The notes beneath the pieces are model-generated. The model was not told the origin of the DNA, did not search any database, and saw nothing but the letters and a program-made list of their open reading frames with translations. 64,000 nucleotides of DNA, taken from positions 72,276 through 136,275 of the forward strand of contig CAZZFA010000002.1 of the NCBI GenBank assembly GCA_964653435.1, written 5' to 3'. This document shows, one piece after another, positions 41,104 through 50,785 of the stretch. Source of the stretch: CAZMVY01 sp964653435. GTDB lineage: Bacteria > Planctomycetota > Phycisphaerae > UBA1845 > PWPN01. Both the position numbers and the translations under genes were made by a program. The first letter of the stretch is position 1; each line of letters starts with the position of its first letter.

Positions 41104-44100
41104 CTACCCGCATCGCGGCGGCCGATTGGGTCCGCCGAAGCAACTCTGAAAGACCGCAAAGTCGGCGAGATCCACGTCGGCATCGCCGTCGAAGTCGGCC
41201 GGCAGACAACCCGGTCCCTGCGGCGTCTGGTTCGGACCGTTGAAACAGGCCTGAAACACGGCGAAATCGCTCAGGTCCACATCGCCGTCGCCGTCGAAGT
41301 CCGCCGTGGCCGCCAGCACGGTCAGGGTGGCGGCGTTCGACGCGACCTGGCCGCAGGCGCCGCCGACCACGCAACCGTATCCGGCCGCATCGCCGACGGT
41401 GACGCCCGTGATGGTGAGCGTCGGCGTGGACGTGCCGGAGTAGTGCCCGTCGTCGCTGAGAAACACGCCGTTCTTCTGCCATTGATACGAGAGCGTACCG
41501 TCGCCCGTGGCCGCGACCGTGAAGACGGCCGTTCCGCCCGCCGGAACCTGCTGCGGTGCCGGCTGCTGCGTGATGGCCGTGCCGGCCCGGGCGCTCACGG
41601 CGTACTCGTACGTGCCGTTGGCGACGTTCTCGCCGTTGCAGCCCTGGACGTGGAGATACCATGTGCCGGGCGCCGAGGGGATTGTCTCGATCGTCCCGCT
41701 CGACCATGCGGGTTCCTCGCCCGTCCACACATGCGTCGGGCTCTGGTCCCACGCCCATCGGTACGACTGAACCGATCCTGCGCCGAAGCCGGCGGCCGGT
41801 GTCCATACGACCGGCGAGTTCATGCACGGAGCGGCGTCGCTCGGCGTGATGCTCCCGGGGGCGGGCGGAATCGACAGGGTCCACTTCCACGCGGCGGGCG
41901 AGTCGGGCGTTTCCACCGCGTCGCCGTTGCGGGCGCGGGCAACGAAGCGGTATGGCGTGTTCGCCGTCAGGGCGGAGCAGACCCACGGCGACGGGCTCTG
42001 CGTCCAGCCGGAGTCCCTGCCGGCCGTCGTGTTGAGAATGAGCAGGCCGGAACTGCCGGCCGTCAGGTTCGAGAAGGCCCCGAGCGGGTTCACAGTGATG
42101 CTGGTCGTCGAAACCGCCCCGATGGCCACGCCCGTGGGGGTTTCGATGAGCGAGTATCGGCTCATTCCGGCGGAGGGCCCGGATTCCCCGCAGGGTGTGA
42201 CGGCGTACACCTGGCGGGTGTACTGCGTATTCGGCGCAAGGCCGTTCGTCTCGTCCCACTGCGTCGTGTCCGCCGGAAGCAGCCCGGAGAGGTCCGTCCC
42301 CGACGTATCCCTCACCCGGTAGCCGGTCTCCATGGCCAGGTCCGACCATTGCCATCGGATGGAGCCGACGCCGAGGGCTGTGGGCGTGCCGGCGGTCGGC
42401 GGCGCGGCGACGACCTGGACATCGTCGATCCAGACATAGGCGGAGCGGCCCTTGTCCGGCGTCTTGGTCGAGCGCCCGCGGAGAAAGACCGTGACCCAAC
42501 TGCTCTGCGCGGAGAAGGTGTACGACTTCTGTGCCCACGTCAGGCCGGGCGCCGAGCCCCACCAGACCGTGGCGCCGTTCGGATCGATTCCGCCCGTCGG
42601 GTCGATGCCGAGCCAGCCTTCTCCTACCTGCTGGGTCGGCGCCTCCGGGCAGTAGCATTTGAACCACGCCGATGCCGTGTACGTCGCGCCGGGCGTGGCG
42701 CTGAACTGCTGGTACACGCCGCCGTCGTAGTTGACGTCGTGGGAGTAGACTTCCTGCGAGTGCGAGCCGGCGTGTTTCTCCGTCGTCTCGTCCGAGAAGC
42801 TGAGGTAGGGGCCCTCGGTTCCGGCCTTGACGAAGCGCGTCCAGTTGTTGCCGGCCCCGTTGGTGAAGCCGCCCTCGAAGCCCGTGTTCTGCAGGCACGT
42901 CTGCTCGCAGGATACGACGGTCAACGCGGCCTCGTTCGACGTTGCGCTGCCGCAGCCGGCCGTCACCACGCAGCGATACCCGGCCGCATCGCCCGCGTCC
43001 GCGTTCGAGATCGTCAGTGTGGCCGTCGTCACGCCGGAGTAATGCCCGCCGTTGCTGAGATTCGCTCCGTTCTTCTGCCACTGATACGTGAGCGTGCCGT
43101 CGCCGGTCGCGCCGACGTGGAGCGTCGCGGTCGCCTGCGAGCAGACGCTCTGCGCCGCGGGATGCTGCGTGATCTGCGTGGCTGTCTTCAGCGTCAGCGC
43201 CGCCGTGTTCGAGATCGTGCTTCCGCTCGCGTTGGACACGAGGCAACGGTAATCGCCGGCGTCGGCGGCGGAGGCGTTCGATACGGTCAGCGTCGGCGTC
43301 GTGGTCCCGGAATAGTGCCCGCCGTCGGACAGGTTCGCGCCGTTTCTCTGCCACTGATAGCTCAGCGGCCCCTCGCCGGCGGCGGCGACGCCGAATGCGG
43401 CCGTACCGCCCGGGCAGACGGATTGGGCGCCGGGCTGCTGCGTGATCGTCGGGCCGCTCGGCGCGCTGCACGTGACCGTTACGCCGTCGAAACAGGCCGC
43501 CTTGTTCAGCCCGGTGCCGCCGGTCTGCCCGTCCAGCCAGATCGTCATCGCGCTTCCGGTGGCGGTCACCGTGCCGCTGAAGGACACCCACGTGCTGCTG
43601 GTGGTGGTCTGGGGCGGGTTGAGGTCGATGGCCGTGGACCAGTCGGTCGAGGCGGTTGGACTGCACTTGACGGTGCAGGTGGCGCTGGCGGAGTTGGTCC
43701 GCATCCACCCGGAGATGGTGTACGTGACGCCGGGGATGCACCCGGTGATATCCTGCCGCACGCCGGCGCCGCCCGCGGAGCTCGTGTTGAGTATCTGTTG
43801 ATACTGCGCACCGCATCCGGGAGGCGGCGCGGCCGTCTGAATGGACCACACGGTTGTCGGGGCGGGGGCCCGCTGGTAGCCGACCCAGCCGAGGCCGACG
43901 CCGTTCGTATTGCCTCCCTCGAAGCTTGCGTTCGTCAGATTGCCGCAGGGCTGACCGGTGACCGTGAGCGTCGCGCTATTCGAGGTGACGCTTCCGTACG
44001 CGTTCGTCACCACGCACCGATAGTTGCCGGCGTCGCCGGAATCGGCGGCGGGGATCTGCAAGGCGGGCGTGGCGGTCCCGAAGATGCCGTTCCCGTCGCT

Positions 44101-46284
44101 CAGGTCCGAACCGTTCTTCTGCCATCGGTAGCTGAACGGGCCGGTCCCCGCGACCGATACGGCGAAGCAGGCCAGGCTCCCGCTCTGCACCGTGATACTG
44201 TCCGGCTGCATCGTGATCGTGGGAACCGTGTTGAGCGGCGTGCAGTACTCCGGGGCGAACGCGCAGATGCCCGGCCGGACGGCACTGAGGTATCGGCTTT
44301 CGATGGTGGATTTCAGGTTAGGGTTGGTCGTGATGACGACCATACGCGTGACGTTCAGCGTGCCCAGCGACACCAGCAGCTCGTTTCCGGTGAGCAGCGT
44401 GCCGACGTCGCTGATCCCCTGCGGCGTGACGGCGAAGGCGGCCGGGGACGACGCGAGCCACGACGGCAGGGCGATCGTGACGTTTGCGTTCGTGACCGGG
44501 GTGAGGTGCGTGCCGGCCGCATCGTTGTAGAACTGGTCGTTTACCGCGATGAGGATCATGGAATCGATGCCGACGGCAAGCGTTCTGGCCCAGACGCCGG
44601 GGCTGGTCGTGATCGCGGCAGTGGCCGGGTGTCCGGTGACCAGGAGCGGCTGGGCGGTCTTGATCTCGTTGCCGATCAGGCCGATTTCCTTCCAGAGGGC
44701 CTGGGCCGCAGCCGTGCCCGCGTCGAGGCCGTTGAAGGGATAGCCCTTCTTGTACCACCAGTAGGCCATGCCCTTGGCGCCGCCGGCCAGGGCGTAGTAG
44801 GCCTGGATCCGTTTTGACGCCGGCGTCGAAAACGGCCAGATGTAGCCGAGGCTCGTGTCCTTGTACTCGCACGAGTACAGGATCATGTGCATGGGATTTG
44901 GCTCGGCGGCCGTCGTCGTCGCGATCGCGGTGGCGTAGATCGACGTGGGCTTCGTGTAGAGCGGATCGCGTTCCGGGTGATACCAGTGGTTGCTGGCCAT
45001 CTCCTGCTCGTAGTAGGCGTCGACCATCATGACATCGGCAAGCTGCCCGTATGCGTACCAGCCGTCGGGCTTGAAGTTGCCGTCCAGGTTGATCGTCGTC
45101 GGCGCGGACGGGTTCATCGCGCGGAGCGTCTCGCCGTATTCGAGCAGGTGCAGGCCCAGGATGCCGGTGGTGTGGCCTCCGCCGCACGGAATCCGCAGGC
45201 CCGTGCCGCAGTCGATGTTGCCCTCCTCGATGTCCGGCTCGTCGTCGATGAACCACATGCGCGGATTGGTGCCCCAGGCGTTGCTGTCCTTGACGTAGCC
45301 GTAGTCATGGGCCTCCGCGTAGTTTTTGCCCTCCGTCGTGGCCAGGTAATCCTGGAGCCCGTCGGAGCCGTTGTTCATGATGAGGGCGTTCACGCCGCGG
45401 TTGTTGCAGCCGTCGATCCAGGCCCGCGCTCCCGCGTAGTCGCCGTCGGGTATGCTGGCCGCTCCCCACGTGCCGTAAATGAAGCGGTTGACCCAGGTTC
45501 GCAGGGACCCCGTCGCCGTCTTCCCGTCGCTGTAGACGCCCTGGTAGACGTGGTACGACATGTTCGCCAGCGGCGTGGCGAACTGCACGACGGTCGCGGC
45601 GAAGTTGACGTCCGGGTCGCCGACCGTGGTGGCATTGGCGGTGACGTCGACGCCGTCCATGAGGATCGAGATCGGGGCAGCCCCGCCGCTGCGCCGCCAA
45701 TGGAGATACACCTTTGTGCGATCCGATGAGAACCCCACGCTGGCCAGCACCGGGTCGCTTGCATTGACCGGCACGGTCGTGTTGATCGTGCCGGCGGAGG
45801 TGACCACGCCGATACTGACGGGTTGTGTCACCGGAACGGATCGCAGCCGGACCACGACCCGGGCGACGCCGCCGGCCGGGATGGCATTCGGATCGGCCCT
45901 GTACCAGACCGGCTCGCCTGCGTTGAGGATGTCCTGGGGCGGGTCGTCCCAGTAGAAGTAGATGCTGTTCGCGTCGTGGAAGTTCGTGTTCCGCTTGAGG
46001 ATCGTCTTCAGGCTGTACCCGGCCAGTGTTACGTCGTTGATCGTGACGGATGCCCCGCCGGTGTTCTTCAGGAACACGTGGACGTTGCACCCCGTGACCA
46101 CGGTGCCGCACGACGTCGGGTAACTGCCATAGTGGTACCAGCAGTTGTATTCCGCGTACGGGTTGTCCTGCTGGTACTGCACGCCGAGCAGCGTGACGGC
46201 CGCATCCGCGACTGCGGTGCACGCTGCGGCGGTCAGCACGGCCGCAAGGACAGCCAAAGACCGATGAGAGCGGTGAAACATCAT
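41104..46284 (-). CDS. Giant secreted multidomain protein 1 (catalytic-like, Ig, CBM, FN3, dockerin-like)
   Basis: About 1726 aa; ATG 46284 is chosen for its GGAG site, while ATG 46299 is also in frame. After the signal peptide a beta domain (VTLLGVQYQQDNPY) leads to a TIM-barrel-like region (to about 640) with MWFIDDEPDIEEGNIDCGT near 353 and GAKGMAYWWYKKG. Then Ig (about 690), jelly-roll/CBM-like (about 793), Ig (948), Ig (1041), a second CBM-like (1140), two or three FN3-like (1296-1570), Ig (1570) and a dockerin-like end (1663 on; DGDVDLSDFAVFQACFNGP, then DADVDLADFAVFQ). The catalytic family is unknown. Paralogues follow at 46424 and 50786. Confidence 0.88.
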   Translation of the reverse strand: MMFHRSHRSLAVLAAVLTAAACTAVADAAVTLLGVQYQQDNPYAEYNCWYHYGSYPTSCGTVVTGCNVHVFLKNTGGASVTINDVTLAGYSLKTILKRNTNFHDANSIYFYWDDPPQDILNAGEPVWYRADPNAIPAGGVARVVVRLRSVPVTQPVSIGVVTSAGTINTTVPVNASDPVLASVGFSSDRTKVYLHWRRSGGAAPISILMDGVDVTANATTVGDPDVNFAATVVQFATPLANMSYHVYQGVYSDGKTATGSLRTWVNRFIYGTWGAASIPDGDYAGARAWIDGCNNRGVNALIMNNGSDGLQDYLATTEGKNYAEAHDYGYVKDSNAWGTNPRMWFIDDEPDIEEGNIDCGTGLRIPCGGGHTTGILGLHLLEYGETLRAMNPSAPTTINLDGNFKPDGWYAYGQLADVMMVDAYYEQEMASNHWYHPERDPLYTKPTSIYATAIATTTAAEPNPMHMILYSCEYKDTSLGYIWPFSTPASKRIQAYYALAGGAKGMAYWWYKKGYPFNGLDAGTAAAQALWKEIGLIGNEIKTAQPLLVTGHPATAAITTSPGVWARTLAVGIDSMILIAVNDQFYNDAAGTHLTPVTNANVTIALPSWLASSPAAFAVTPQGISDVGTLLTGNELLVSLGTLNVTRMVVITTNPNLKSTIESRYLSAVRPGICAFAPEYCTPLNTVPTITMQPDSITVQSGSLACFAVSVAGTGPFSYRWQKNGSDLSDGNGIFGTATPALQIPAADSGDAGNYRCVVTNAYGSVTSNSATLTVTGQPCGNLTNASFEGGNTNGVGLGWVGYQRAPAPTTVWSIQTAAPPPGCGAQYQQILNTSSAGGAGVRQDITGCIPGVTYTISGWMRTNSASATCTVKCSPTASTDWSTAIDLNPPQTTTSSTWVSFSGTVTATGSAMTIWLDGQTGGTGLNKAACFDGVTVTCSAPSGPTITQQPGAQSVCPGGTAAFGVAAAGEGPLSYQWQRNGANLSDGGHYSGTTTPTLTVSNASAADAGDYRCLVSNASGSTISNTAALTLKTATQITQHPAAQSVCSQATATLHVGATGDGTLTYQWQKNGANLSNGGHYSGVTTATLTISNADAGDAAGYRCVVTAGCGSATSNEAALTVVSCEQTCLQNTGFEGGFTNGAGNNWTRFVKAGTEGPYLSFSDETTEKHAGSHSQEVYSHDVNYDGGVYQQFSATPGATYTASAWFKCYCPEAPTQQVGEGWLGIDPTGGIDPNGATVWWGSAPGLTWAQKSYTFSAQSSWVTVFLRGRSTKTPDKGRSAYVWIDDVQVVAAPPTAGTPTALGVGSIRWQWSDLAMETGYRVRDTSGTDLSGLLPADTTQWDETNGLAPNTQYTRQVYAVTPCGESGPSAGMSRYSLIETPTGVAIGAVSTTSITVNPLGAFSNLTAGSSGLLILNTTAGRDSGWTQSPSPWVCSALTANTPYRFVARARNGDAVETPDSPAAWKWTLSIPPAPGSITPSDAAPCMNSPVVWTPAAGFGAGSVQSYRWAWDQSPTHVWTGEEPAWSSGTIETIPSAPGTWYLHVQGCNGENVANGTYEYAVSARAGTAITQQPAPQQVPAGGTAVFTVAATGDGTLSYQWQKNGVFLSDDGHYSGTSTPTLTITGVTVGDAAGYGCVVGGACGQVASNAATLTVLAATADFDGDGDVDLSDFAVFQACFNGPNQTPQGPGCLPADFDGDADVDLADFAVFQSCFGGPNRPPRCG

Positions 46285-46423
46285 CTCATTGCTCCGCATA
46301 GGCGCTTACAAACAACCTGCCTGTCGCCCGGCCCGCGTCGTATGGCCGCGCCGGTGCGTCGCTTCTCTGCGGGCTTCGCACATCACGCTTGTGCAAGAGG
46401 GCCCGCAGGTCGGCGTTCTCCTG

Positions 46424-49400
46424 TTACGGGCACGCCCCCGGCCGGTTCGGGCCGTTGAAACACCTCTGGAACACGGCGAAATCGCCGAGGTCCGCGTCGC
46501 CGTCCCGATCGAAATCGACTACGTTACACTCCGACCGGACCGGCTGATTGGGCCCGCTGAAACACAACTGGAACACGGCGAAATCGCTCAGGTCCACGTC
46601 GCCGTCCCCATCGACGTCGGCGATCGCCCAGGCCGGAGCGCTCAAGGTCAGCGCCGCCTCGTTCGATGTGGCGCTGCCGCAGGCGGCGGTCACCACGCAT
46701 CGGTAGTTGGCCGCGTCGCCGGCGTCGGCGCCCGAAACGGTCAACGTGTCCGTCGTTGCGCCGGAGTAGTGGCCGGTGTCGCTCAAGTTCGCGCCGTTCT
46801 TCTGCCACTGGTACGTGATCGTTCCTTCGCCCGTCGCCGCCACGGCGAACACGGCGGTTCCGTTCAGGGGTATCTCCTGCGGCGACGGGTGCGCCGTGAT
46901 CAGCGTGGGCGTTCGCAAGGTAAGCAGCGCCGGGTTCGAGGCGACGGCACCGCAACCGGCCGTCACCACGCATCGGTAATCGCCGACATCCGTGCCGTCC
47001 GCGCCGGAGACCGTCAGCGTCGCCGTCGTGACGCCGGAGTAGTGCCCGCCGTTGGTGAGGTTGACATCATCTTTCTGCCACTGGTACGCAAGCGTTCCTT
47101 CGCCCGTCGCGGTGACCGCGAAAACGACCGCCCCGCCGGGGCAGACCTGCTGCGTCGTCGGCTGTTGCGTGATCTGCGTGGGTGCCCGGATCGTCAGGGT
47201 CGCCGCGTTTGAGGTCGTGCTCCCGCCGGCATTCGACACCACGCAGCGATAGCCGGCGGCGTCCGTGCCGTCGGCGCCGGAGATCGTCAGCGTCGCCGTC
47301 GTGACACCGGAGTAATGTCCGCCGTTGCTCAGGGTTATGCCGTTCTTCTGCCACTGGTAGCTGAGCGGCGCACCGCCGGTTGCCGCGACCGTGAAGGTTG
47401 CCGTCCCACCCGGGCAGACCGACTGCCCGGCGGGATGCTGCGTGATCGTCGGCGCGGCGGGGCCGACGCACGTCACCGTGATGCCGTCGAACGCGGCCGC
47501 CTTGCCGTCCCCGGTGACCACGACGTATGTCTGGCCGTCCAGGAAGATCGTGATCGACGAGGCCGTTGCGGTGACTGTGCCGCTGAAGGCGCTCCATGTG
47601 CTGCTCGTGGTGGTCGCGGGCGGGGTAAGGTCGATGGCGCTGCCGTAGGAGGTGCTGCCATCGGGTGCGCACTTGACCGTCGCCCGTCCGCTGGCGGAAT
47701 TGGTCCGGAACCAACCCGCGATGGTGTAGGTGGCGCCGGCCGTGCATCCTGTCACGACCTGGTAGACCCCCGCGCCGCCCGAGGCAACATACGAGCTCTG
47801 GATCTGCTGGTATTGCAGGCCCTCGGCCGGCGAGGCGGTCTGGATGGTGTACGCGATGAACGACGGGACGGTGGGTCGCGAATAGGCCGTCCAGCCTGTG
47901 GCGACGCCGCCGGTGTTGCCGCCCTCGAAATCCCCGTTGATCAGCGTGGGAGTCGAGCACGATGTGACCGTCAGGGCCGCTTCCGCGGAGGTGGCCGAAC
48001 CGTAGCCGTTCGTGACGAGGCAACGATAGTTCGCCGCGTCAGCGCTGTCGGCGGACGAGATGGTCAGCGTCGCCGTCGTGCAGCCCGAGTAGTGGCCGCC
48101 GTTGGCCAGATTCACCTGATTCTTCTGCCACTGGTACGACAGCGGCGCGGTGCCGGAGGCGGCTACCGTGAAGACCGCCGTGCCGCCGGGGACCACGGAC
48201 TGGTTCGACGGCTGCTGCGTGATGGTCGGCGGACCGGGGGCGGCCAGCGTCAGCGTGGCGGCGTTCGACGTGGCCGTGCCGTAGGGGTTCGTCACCACGC
48301 AGCGGTAACTCGCCGCATCGCCGCCGTCGGCCGACGAAACGGTCAGGGTCGCCGTGGTGCAGCCGGAATAGTGTCCGCCGTCGCTGAGGTTGACCTGGTT
48401 TTTCTGCCATTGATAGCTCAGCGGGCTGCTTCCGGCGGCGATGACCGTGAACGTGGCCGAACCGCCGGGATCGACGGTCTGGTTCGTCGGGTGCTGCGTG
48501 ATGCTTGGGGGATTGTTCTGCGGCACACAGTACTCGGGCGCAAAGGCACAGATGCCCGGCCAGACCTTTTCCTCGTAGCGCTGTTGAATCGTCGCCCGCA
48601 ACTGGGGATTGGTCGTGATGACGATCATCCGGGTGAGGTTCAGCGTGCCCAGATTCACCGTCAGGTTGCCGCCGCTGAGCGACGTGGCCACGTCATACAG
48701 CCCGCTGGGGCGGACCTCGAAGGCCGTGGGCGACGACCGCATCCATGTCGGCAGCGCCGCCACCACGCTCGCATTGGTCTTGGGGGTGTAATGGCAGCCG
48801 GCGGGATCATTGTAGTAGTCGTCGTTCACCACAAGCAGGATCATCGTGTCCGTGCCCGACGCCAGCGCCCTGGCCCACACCCCGGCGCTCGGCGTGAGCG
48901 TCATGGCGACGGGGTGGCTGGTAACCAGCAGGGGAGAGATCGTCTTGACCTCGTTGCCGAGCAGGCCGACTTCATACCACATGGCGAGGGCGTCCGGCTC
49001 CTTGGTGCCCAGGCCGTTGGGCGTCTTGAACCACCAGTAGCTGATCCCCTTGGCGCCCGCGGCGAGGGCGTAGTAGAACTCGATCCGCTTGGATTCCCGC
49101 GTGGGGTATGGCCAGCCTCCGCTGGCATCGGTCTGCTTGCACGAGTACAGGATCACGTGAGAGGGATTCGGCTCGGCGGCCGTCGTCGTCGCCAGCGAGA
49201 CCGCGTAGATGTACGTGGCCTTCGCGTAGAGCGGGATCCGCTGAGGATAGTCGTAGTAGCTGTCCCGCAGGCGCGCCTGGTAATACGGATCGACCTGGAG
49301 GCAGTCGACCGCCTGCCCGTAGCTGTAGTAGTTGTCCGGCTTGAGCGTGCCGTCCATGTTTACCGAGGTCGGTATGGTGGGCACGTACTGCCGCCAGTCC

Positions 49401-50542
49401 TCGCCCTTCTCGATGTTGAGCATCGCGAGAACGCCGGTGTCGTGGCCGCTGCCGCAGGGCAGCTTCAGGCCCGTGCCGCAGTCGAGGTTGTCCTCCTCGG
49501 CGTCCGGCTCGTCGTCGAGGAACCACATCCACGGATCGAAGCCGACCGGCGCGCTCCATGCGATGGTGCCGAAACCGTGATCCAGTGCATACGCACGCCC
49601 CGCGCCGGTATCGAGGTAATGCGCGAGGGCGCTGGGCATCTGGTTCTCGACCGCGTTGATGCCGTGGTTCGTGGCTTCGTCGATCCACGCCCGGGCCCCA
49701 TCGTAATCGCCGTCGGCGATCGGGAACGTGTACCACGTGGCGTGAAGGAATTCGCGGGCCCATGTCCGCAGCGAGGCCGTCGCCGTCTTGCCGTCGGCGT
49801 ACACGCCCTGATACACGTGGTAGGAACCCTGCGGAAGGGGCGTGGCCAGCGTCAGGACGGATTCGGCGAAGTTCACGGACGGGTCGCCGACGGTCGTGGT
49901 GTTCGCCGTCACGTCATTGCCGTCCATTCGGATCGTCGTCGGGGCCGCGCCGCCGTTCCGCCGCCAGTGGAGATAGACCTTCGTGCGGTCCTGCGAGAAG
50001 CCGACGCTCGCCAACTGCGGCGCCGCCGAATCCACCGGAACCGACGCGGACACGGTGCCGGCGGAGGTAACCACGCCGATGCTGACCGGCCGCGTTACCG
50101 GTACGTACCGCAGTCGGACCACGGCCTGCGCCACGCCGCCGGGGGGGATCGTGGTCGGGTCGCCCTTGTACCAGACCGGCTCGCCCGCATCGATGATCGC
50201 CTGGGGTGGGTTGTCCCAGTAGAAGTAGATGCTGTTGGCGTTGTGGTAGGTCGCGCTTCGCTTGATGACGGTCTTGAGGCTGTACCCGGCCAGGGTCACG
50301 TCGTTGATCGTCACCGACGATGTGCCGTCGTTGCGGAGGTAGACATGGACGTTCGACCCGCCGACGACGGCACCGCAGTCGGTCGGGTAGTTCCGGTCGT
50401 GCCAGATGCACTGGTACTCGGTGTAGGGATTGTCCTGCTGGTACTGCACGCCGAGCAGCGTGACCGCCGCGTCAGCACCGGCGCTCATCAAAACCACGAT
50501 CGGAAGGGCCCACATCCGGCGGCCGATAACTGGAACGACCAT
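46424..50542 (-). CDS. Giant secreted multidomain protein 2 (catalytic-like, Ig, CBM, dockerin-like)
   Basis: 1372 aa from ATG 50542, with an AAGGGGG site five bases upstream (an earlier in-frame ATG at 50572 is less likely). Signal peptide, the same VTLLGVQYQQDNPYTEYQC domain and catalytic-like barrel (MWFLDDEPDAEEDNLDCGT), then Ig (about 691), Ig (777), CBM-like (876), Ig (1037), Ig (1127), Ig (1219) and a dockerin-like end (1316 on; DVDGDGDVDLSDFAVFQLC). It lacks the FN3 block and second CBM of protein 1. A perfect palindrome GAAAACGTTTTC lies 71 bp upstream. Confidence 0.88.
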   Translation of the reverse strand: MVVPVIGRRMWALPIVVLMSAGADAAVTLLGVQYQQDNPYTEYQCIWHDRNYPTDCGAVVGGSNVHVYLRNDGTSSVTINDVTLAGYSLKTVIKRSATYHNANSIYFYWDNPPQAIIDAGEPVWYKGDPTTIPPGGVAQAVVRLRYVPVTRPVSIGVVTSAGTVSASVPVDSAAPQLASVGFSQDRTKVYLHWRRNGGAAPTTIRMDGNDVTANTTTVGDPSVNFAESVLTLATPLPQGSYHVYQGVYADGKTATASLRTWAREFLHATWYTFPIADGDYDGARAWIDEATNHGINAVENQMPSALAHYLDTGAGRAYALDHGFGTIAWSAPVGFDPWMWFLDDEPDAEEDNLDCGTGLKLPCGSGHDTGVLAMLNIEKGEDWRQYVPTIPTSVNMDGTLKPDNYYSYGQAVDCLQVDPYYQARLRDSYYDYPQRIPLYAKATYIYAVSLATTTAAEPNPSHVILYSCKQTDASGGWPYPTRESKRIEFYYALAAGAKGISYWWFKTPNGLGTKEPDALAMWYEVGLLGNEVKTISPLLVTSHPVAMTLTPSAGVWARALASGTDTMILLVVNDDYYNDPAGCHYTPKTNASVVAALPTWMRSSPTAFEVRPSGLYDVATSLSGGNLTVNLGTLNLTRMIVITTNPQLRATIQQRYEEKVWPGICAFAPEYCVPQNNPPSITQHPTNQTVDPGGSATFTVIAAGSSPLSYQWQKNQVNLSDGGHYSGCTTATLTVSSADGGDAASYRCVVTNPYGTATSNAATLTLAAPGPPTITQQPSNQSVVPGGTAVFTVAASGTAPLSYQWQKNQVNLANGGHYSGCTTATLTISSADSADAANYRCLVTNGYGSATSAEAALTVTSCSTPTLINGDFEGGNTGGVATGWTAYSRPTVPSFIAYTIQTASPAEGLQYQQIQSSYVASGGAGVYQVVTGCTAGATYTIAGWFRTNSASGRATVKCAPDGSTSYGSAIDLTPPATTTSSTWSAFSGTVTATASSITIFLDGQTYVVVTGDGKAAAFDGITVTCVGPAAPTITQHPAGQSVCPGGTATFTVAATGGAPLSYQWQKNGITLSNGGHYSGVTTATLTISGADGTDAAGYRCVVSNAGGSTTSNAATLTIRAPTQITQQPTTQQVCPGGAVVFAVTATGEGTLAYQWQKDDVNLTNGGHYSGVTTATLTVSGADGTDVGDYRCVVTAGCGAVASNPALLTLRTPTLITAHPSPQEIPLNGTAVFAVAATGEGTITYQWQKNGANLSDTGHYSGATTDTLTVSGADAGDAANYRCVVTAACGSATSNEAALTLSAPAWAIADVDGDGDVDLSDFAVFQLCFSGPNQPVRSECNVVDFDRDGDADLGDFAVFQRCFNGPNRPGACP

Positions 50543-50612
50543 GTGATCCCCCTTGCGGCATGTCCGACTCATGCCATAAGAATCATATCCACCACGCCGA
50601 CGAATCCGCGGC

Positions 50613-50624
50613 GAAAACGTTTTC
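50613..50624. promoter_or_regulatory. Perfect 12-bp palindrome, LacI-operator-like
   Basis: GAAAACGTTTTC with a central CG, 71-82 bp upstream of ATG 50542. LacI-family operators have this kind of symmetry. No matching site was noticed before the other two paralogues. Confidence 0.35.
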
Positions 50625-50785
50625 TCCCGCGCAGCGTCCCGGCCGGAGGTCCCGGATGCCAGGCGGCTGCCTGTCCTGCCGCGCGGGCCTGCGATGAAAG
50701 CTCATGGCGGTCTCGCCGGCACCGCACCCCGCACGCTATGCGTTTCCCCGGGGTCCTGCAGCGCGATCCTCGGGGCATTGTTCCC

